Source of the DNA: Hippophae tibetana
Lineage: Eukaryota > Streptophyta > Magnoliopsida > Rosales > Elaeagnaceae
Length of the DNA: 64,000 bases
Reading direction: 5' to 3'
Assembly: GCA_037013495.1 (NCBI GenBank)
Contig: CM072808.1
Location: 11,819,319-11,883,318 of the forward strand
Each line of letters begins with the position of its first letter. The stretch's first letter is position 1. The notes under the pieces are model-generated. The model was not told the origin of the DNA. It did no database searches and saw only the letters and a list, made by a program, of their open reading frames with translations. Made by a program: the position numbers and the translations under genes. Positions 59,171 to 64,000 of the stretch are shown here, piece after piece.

Positions 59171-60179
59171 TAATGATTAATAACTCTCTTCCTCTTTTTT
59201 GTTATAAAAATAAGTAATACAATAAAGAAGTAATGACATTTCTTTTTAATCGAGGGTAGTAGACTTAGTTAAACATGAGTACAATGGAAGATACAAATGA
59301 TGAAATCCATTTTGTTCAGAGTATGATTATCCATTGGCAATATAAATATATGTAGACAAGACACACAAATTTACTAACATATATAGTGACATATTAGCAA
59401 TTGCTCAAAATATAATACAAGTTTGAACTACAATAATATGTTAATTTATTCAATTATAATCAATAAAGGAGGTTTCAAAGGAAAGAATATGACCTATCAT
59501 GGGAAATTATAGTTGAATCCTTACTTTAAAAAAATAAATTTTTTTTTATCAAGAGAGAACTTAATTAACCTTTTTCTTTTATATCCCCTCTTATTATTTA
59601 TTATAATATTTTGTATGAAAAATTGGTTATTTTTTTATATAAATATTTGCGGCTCTTTCTTTTAGTGCATTTAATTACTTTTGTATTTTTCTTCTTCCTT
59701 TAATTTTATTTTGCTGAGGAAATATACACAAGCCAAAAAACCTAATATGATGACTTTCACACTAGTTGTGAGGTAGCTCTTTTTGCTCACTACGGTTGCT
59801 TCACACATCATAGTATATAGCCATCTCAAAACTAGGTGTCTCTCTATAGTATCATTTATAAAGTGAAAGATAGAGCTCAAACACAATTTATCAGTCAAGG
59901 TTATCTCAAATTCTAGATTCTCACGTAATCAATCATAAAATTTAAGCACGACATACATATGTGTCTAGTAAGTGTATGAGTAGGTTCATGTCAACATTAA
60001 TCACATGTCAAAATATCTATTTGCATAATATAAAGTCAATCAAGATCATTAGAATAGTATACGAGTAGTATGTATAGTTTATGTCAATTTCAAAGTAGGT
60101 ATACTTCTTTTTTTTTTGTTTTTTGAGAAATAAATGAAAAATAAAACAAAACAAAAGTAGAAAACATTTACTAAAGAAA
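59171..60179. other. Spacer between copia LTR and coding remnant; no gene seen
   Basis: AT-rich. By position it should hold the rest of the 3' LTR and the polypurine tract of the minus-strand copia element. I could not place either. Confidence 0.35.
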
Positions 60180-63100
60180 ATTAATCAATAGTATAGATTC
60201 CTAAGGCACTTATAAGATATTCAAATTTTTGGGTATCAAAATCCTTAGTGAATAAATCAGCTAATTGATAGGCACAAACTCAAGGGATAAAATTTTATCT
60301 TCTACTAGTTCCCTAATAAAATGATGTATAATGTCTATATTTTTTGTCCTTAATACAGAACATGATTTTTGGAGATATATATAGCACTAGTATTATCATA
60401 GTAAATAGGAATAGTACCTTGTTCAAATCCATATTCCTTAAGCATATTTTTCATCTATAGAAGTTATGTATAGGAGTTTCCAATAGCAATGTATTCTGTC
60501 TCTAAGGTGCTTTTTCTTACATCCTGATTTCCTACCCAATATGCGTCTCATAATCCTCTTGACATGTTCAAAATGTGAATCCTTAGGATCTGACTGATAG
60601 CAAGCACAAATACCAACACTAAATAAAGTATCAAATCTACTAGTTGTGAGGTACATCAAGCTTCCTATCATGCTTCTATATAGCATTTGATCAACACTCT
60701 CACTTGACTTGTCCACAGAAATTTTGGCACTTGTACTTATAAGGGTTCTCAAATGATTACTTTTCTCAAGTCCAAATTTTTAATTAGATTACATGTATAC
60801 TTATTTTGAGAAATAAATACACCATCATTTAGTTTTTTAATTTTCAAATGAAGAAAGCATGTAAGCTGACCCATCTTAGACATTTCAAATTCACTAGTCA
60901 TTATATTCATAAAATATTTGACAAGAGAGGTGAAGGTTGGCCCAAAGACTATCATCGATATATATTTGAGCAATTAATATATCCCATCTGGTTCTTTTAA
61001 TAAAAAAAAAGTCTTATTAACTCCCCCTTTAAACAAATTCCTTATCCAAGAGATAAGGTGTAAGTCTCTTATAGCAAGATCTAAGAGCTCGTTTCAAACC
61101 ATAAATGGCCTTATTGAATTTATAAACATGCTTAGGGTATTATGGCTTAACAAAACCTTATAAAAGTTCAAAATATACTTCTTTATCAAGTAAACCATTC
61201 AGGAAAACAGACCTTACATCCATTTGAAAAATTTTAAGTTTTCATAAAACATGCAATAGAAAGTAGGATCCTAATTGATTCTAACTGAGTTACTTGAGCA
61301 ATGGTTCTAACCTAGCTACATGAGCAAATAATTTATCAAAATCAATTCTTTCAACTTTTTTATACCCTTGGGAAACTAGTCTAGCCTTGTTTCTAACCAT
61401 AACATCATGTTTATCAAATTTATTTTTATATACCATTTAGTTCCTATGATATTTTTGTCATTTGGTCTAGGTAGTAGTGTCCAAACATCATTCGTAGTGA
61501 ATTGAGCTAACTCATTCTGCATTGCATTAATCAAAAATTCATCTTTTAATGCATCATTAACATTCTTTGGCTCTATTTAATAGACATAGAAAAGATGAGT
61601 TACCTCACTTACCAATCTCCTTCTTGTTACCATGCTTGCATTTGGATCACTAACGATATTTTCAGTTGGGTGGTCTTTGGCAGTATGTGATGGCTTTTGA
61701 ATTTGAGTGTTAGGCATGAAGTCCTCATCATTTAAGACTGACTCTTCATCTATCTTAGATTCTACCTTTTCAATGTCAGGTGTTTCATCATATTGACTTT
61801 CAGTTGGCAAGTTTGTGCTTAAAGGTTCATCTTTGTCATTAGTGATTAGAGTTCTAGTACCTAATCATCTATAACAACATTGATGGACTCCATCAAAATG
61901 TTAGTTCTCAAGTTGAAAACTCTAAAATCATGACTTGTTAATAAGTAATCTATGAAGATACCTTCATCATTTCTAGAATCAAATTTTCATAGAATATCAT
62001 GATCTCTACGGATGTAACATTTACTTCCAAATACATGTAGATGCTTAAGATTAGGTTTCTTACCTTTCCAAATCTTATTGGGTGTTTGGTTTGTACTTGG
62101 GCGTAGATAGATGTGATTCACTATGTAATATTAGGTACTTACCACTTCATCATAAAACTTCTTTGGAATGTCCTTTGCATGTAGCAAGACTCTTGCCATC
62201 TCTTGTAAAACTTGATTTTTCCTTTTAAGTATCCCACTTTGTTGTGGAATGATTGGTATAGAAAACTCATGTGCTATTCCATACTACTTGTAAAATTTAC
62301 CATATCTTGAGTTTTCAAATTCCTTCTCATGATCAATCCTTAGTATCATTATGTTAATTATTCTATTACCCACTTCAATATACACTTTAAGACAAAAAGA
62401 ACTAAAGAAATCAAATGCATTAGATTTTCTTTTAGATAACCTACCCATCTAAAATGAGAAAAATCATCAACAACAATAATGATATATTTCTTGCCATCCA
62501 AACTCTCAGCTCTCATAGGACCAATGAGGTCAATGTGAATTGACTCAAGTATTTGACTTGTATTAACTCCTTGAATTTTCTTACGGGAAGAGTGAGTTTG
62601 TTTGCTAAGTTGATATGGTCCACAAAAAGTTTTTCCAGTTTAAAAAAGTATAGGTAGACCACGCACAATTTCCTTTTTGCTTAAGTTAACTAGATCTTTA
62701 AAATTGATATTTTCCATATTTTGTTGCCACAAGGAAGCAGAATAATTATTGGCAAAATCGAAAGTAGTACTAGAGCCTATATCATTGTAATAACAACTAT
62801 CATGAGACCTAGTTCCTCTAAGAAAACAAATTACTTTTTGAATCAGTTATAATATAATGATTGTTGATAAATTGAATACTATAGTTTTTGTCACAAATAA
62901 CTTATGCTTATCATATTGGCTTTAAGACCAACAAAATAAAGTATATCATCCAACCTAAGTATGTCTTCAAATTGAATTGTACCTTTACCAACAATCCTAG
63001 ATTCATTTTGATCACCAAATGTAACTATTCCTTCATTATAATCTTTAGAAGATTTAAAGAGAGAACGATCACCAATCACGTGTCTAGAACAACCACTATC

Positions 63101-64000
63101 AAAATACCAAGTAGTAGTAGATTTAGCATTAAATGCAATGTTGGTAACAAAAAAATATAAATTAGAGTTTTTAACCTAACATTTCCTAGTTTTCTGACTC
63201 ATGTGATTATTTCTCAAAGCATGACTATTTATTCTTAAATAGAGTGCATGCATGTTATCAACACAATTATAGAATATCAAGAATCTACACCTATGTCAAA
63301 TGTATCCCTTTCTACCATAGTTATGGCATGTAGGAATTAATTTAGAAAAAAGATATATGAGATGTAAGTGAAGAGTAGGGGTCACAAGGTTTTACAAATA
63401 GTGTTGTTCTAGAAGAAGATGAAGTAGTGTGCTCATCTACATGGTCTAGCCCTTTCTTATCTCTAAACCTTTTTTCATGATCAAGAACCTTGTTTAGCCT
63501 TCCAACTCCAATGGTTAACCTCTGTACTACTTCCTTAGATTGTTCAAGTTCTTACACTAGATTTTTATTTTCGTGTTTTAAACCTATAAGACTTAAATAC
63601 AGATCATTAATACGTTCATACAAATAAAGTTTTTTTCTTTTTCTAGCATCAAAGAATTTATTACATGAGATTTTAGTTTCTCATTCAATTTAATTCCTTT
63701 TATAAATAACCTATCATTTTCTTTCTTACATCCTACTAAATCTATAAAATATTTATCAAGGTGATTAGTATTAAATTTGCTCCATAGGAATTGATAGTCA
63801 CTTTCCTCATTGTCTAAACCAATATCAAACTTACTAGAGTTTCCACTAGCTATTACAGTAAATGCTAGATATTTAGTGTCATTATTTTTTTATTCAACTG
63901 GATTATCCTATCACTTTTAAAGTCAATAAGTGTAGCATTGAAGACTCTTATTGTTTTGTTCTTCTTTTTGGCATAGTTAGCTACAAAAGGACCATAACCT
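60180..64000 (-). pseudogene. SIRE-type copia polyprotein remnant, runs off the right edge
   Basis: Read on the minus strand from 64000: gag spacer with coiled-coil-like sequence (63450-63990), a knuckle remnant near 63310-63340, the protease WYFDSGCSRHVIGDRSL (63060-63110) followed by GIVTFGDQNES and LKANMISISYL. The integrase has CGPYQLSKQTHSSRKK and LESIHIDLIGPMRAESLDGKKY (62420-62640). An acidic linker covers 61577-61810, RT remnants 60990-61560, and the RT/RNase H end is seen as EFEMSKMGQLTCFLHLKIK (60850), LYRSMIGSLMYLTTSRFDTLFSVGICA (60600-60690), YDNTSAIYISKN and TKNIDIIHHFIRELVEDK (60270-60400). Many stops. The domain order and long gag spacer point to the SIRE/Maximus lineage. Confidence 0.8.

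Overview
The window is plant nuclear DNA, almost certainly from a eudicot. It is very AT-rich, carries one spliced host gene, and is otherwise packed with plant-type retroelements: Ty1/copia of SIRE and Tork/TNT1 type, Ty3/gypsy of Athila type with a tRNA-Asp primer site, and an L1-type LINE. I see no bacterial or organellar genes and no tRNA or rRNA genes. The species cannot be named from the sequence.

The one gene that looks functional is a ZIP-family zinc/iron transporter on the minus strand (34055-38296). I assemble four exons encoding 409 residues, closest in my judgement to the ZIP4/IRT3 type. It has a TATA box and two exact matches to the zinc-deficiency response element RTGTCGACAY, at 38493-38502 and 40069-40078. 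Its last intron carries a fragment of a TNT1-type copia element, set between two nearly identical 192-bp copies of the intron's own sequence.

Layout. 1-3200: 5' end of a SIRE-type copia element (LTR end, primer site, degenerate gag), plus strand. 3840-7700: broken L1-type LINE, minus strand. 8528-8862: a 66-bp tandem repeat and a short 139-bp LTR with primer site. About 9290-10353: solo-like SIRE-type LTR in inverted orientation. 13007-20975: an Athila-type element, plus strand, with two LTRs, gag and a second ORF but no pol. 20976-22000: LTR end, primer site and gag of another Athila copy. 23103-29372: an Athila element, minus strand, with LTRs, gag end and protease, and RT to integrase deleted. 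29373-34054: spacer without genes. 34055-40851: the ZIP gene and its upstream region. 40857-44062: a shortened Tork/TNT1-type copia element, minus strand, with a 5-bp target duplication and a nearly open RT/RNase H frame. About 44470-49789: a non-coding Athila relative, minus strand, with an 1836-bp LTR and exact tRNA-Asp primer site. 50190-58542: an Athila element, plus strand, with LTRs and remnants of every pol domain, inserted with a 5-bp target duplication into a SIRE-type copia element (minus strand) that resumes at 58548 and runs off the right edge.

Most of the sequence is therefore nested, decayed retroelements around one zinc-transport gene. I found no new multi-gene system. The observations most worth following are the paired zinc-response elements, the large duplication around the intronic copia fragment, the duplicated primer site at 47.9 kb, and the gag deletion shared by two Athila copies.
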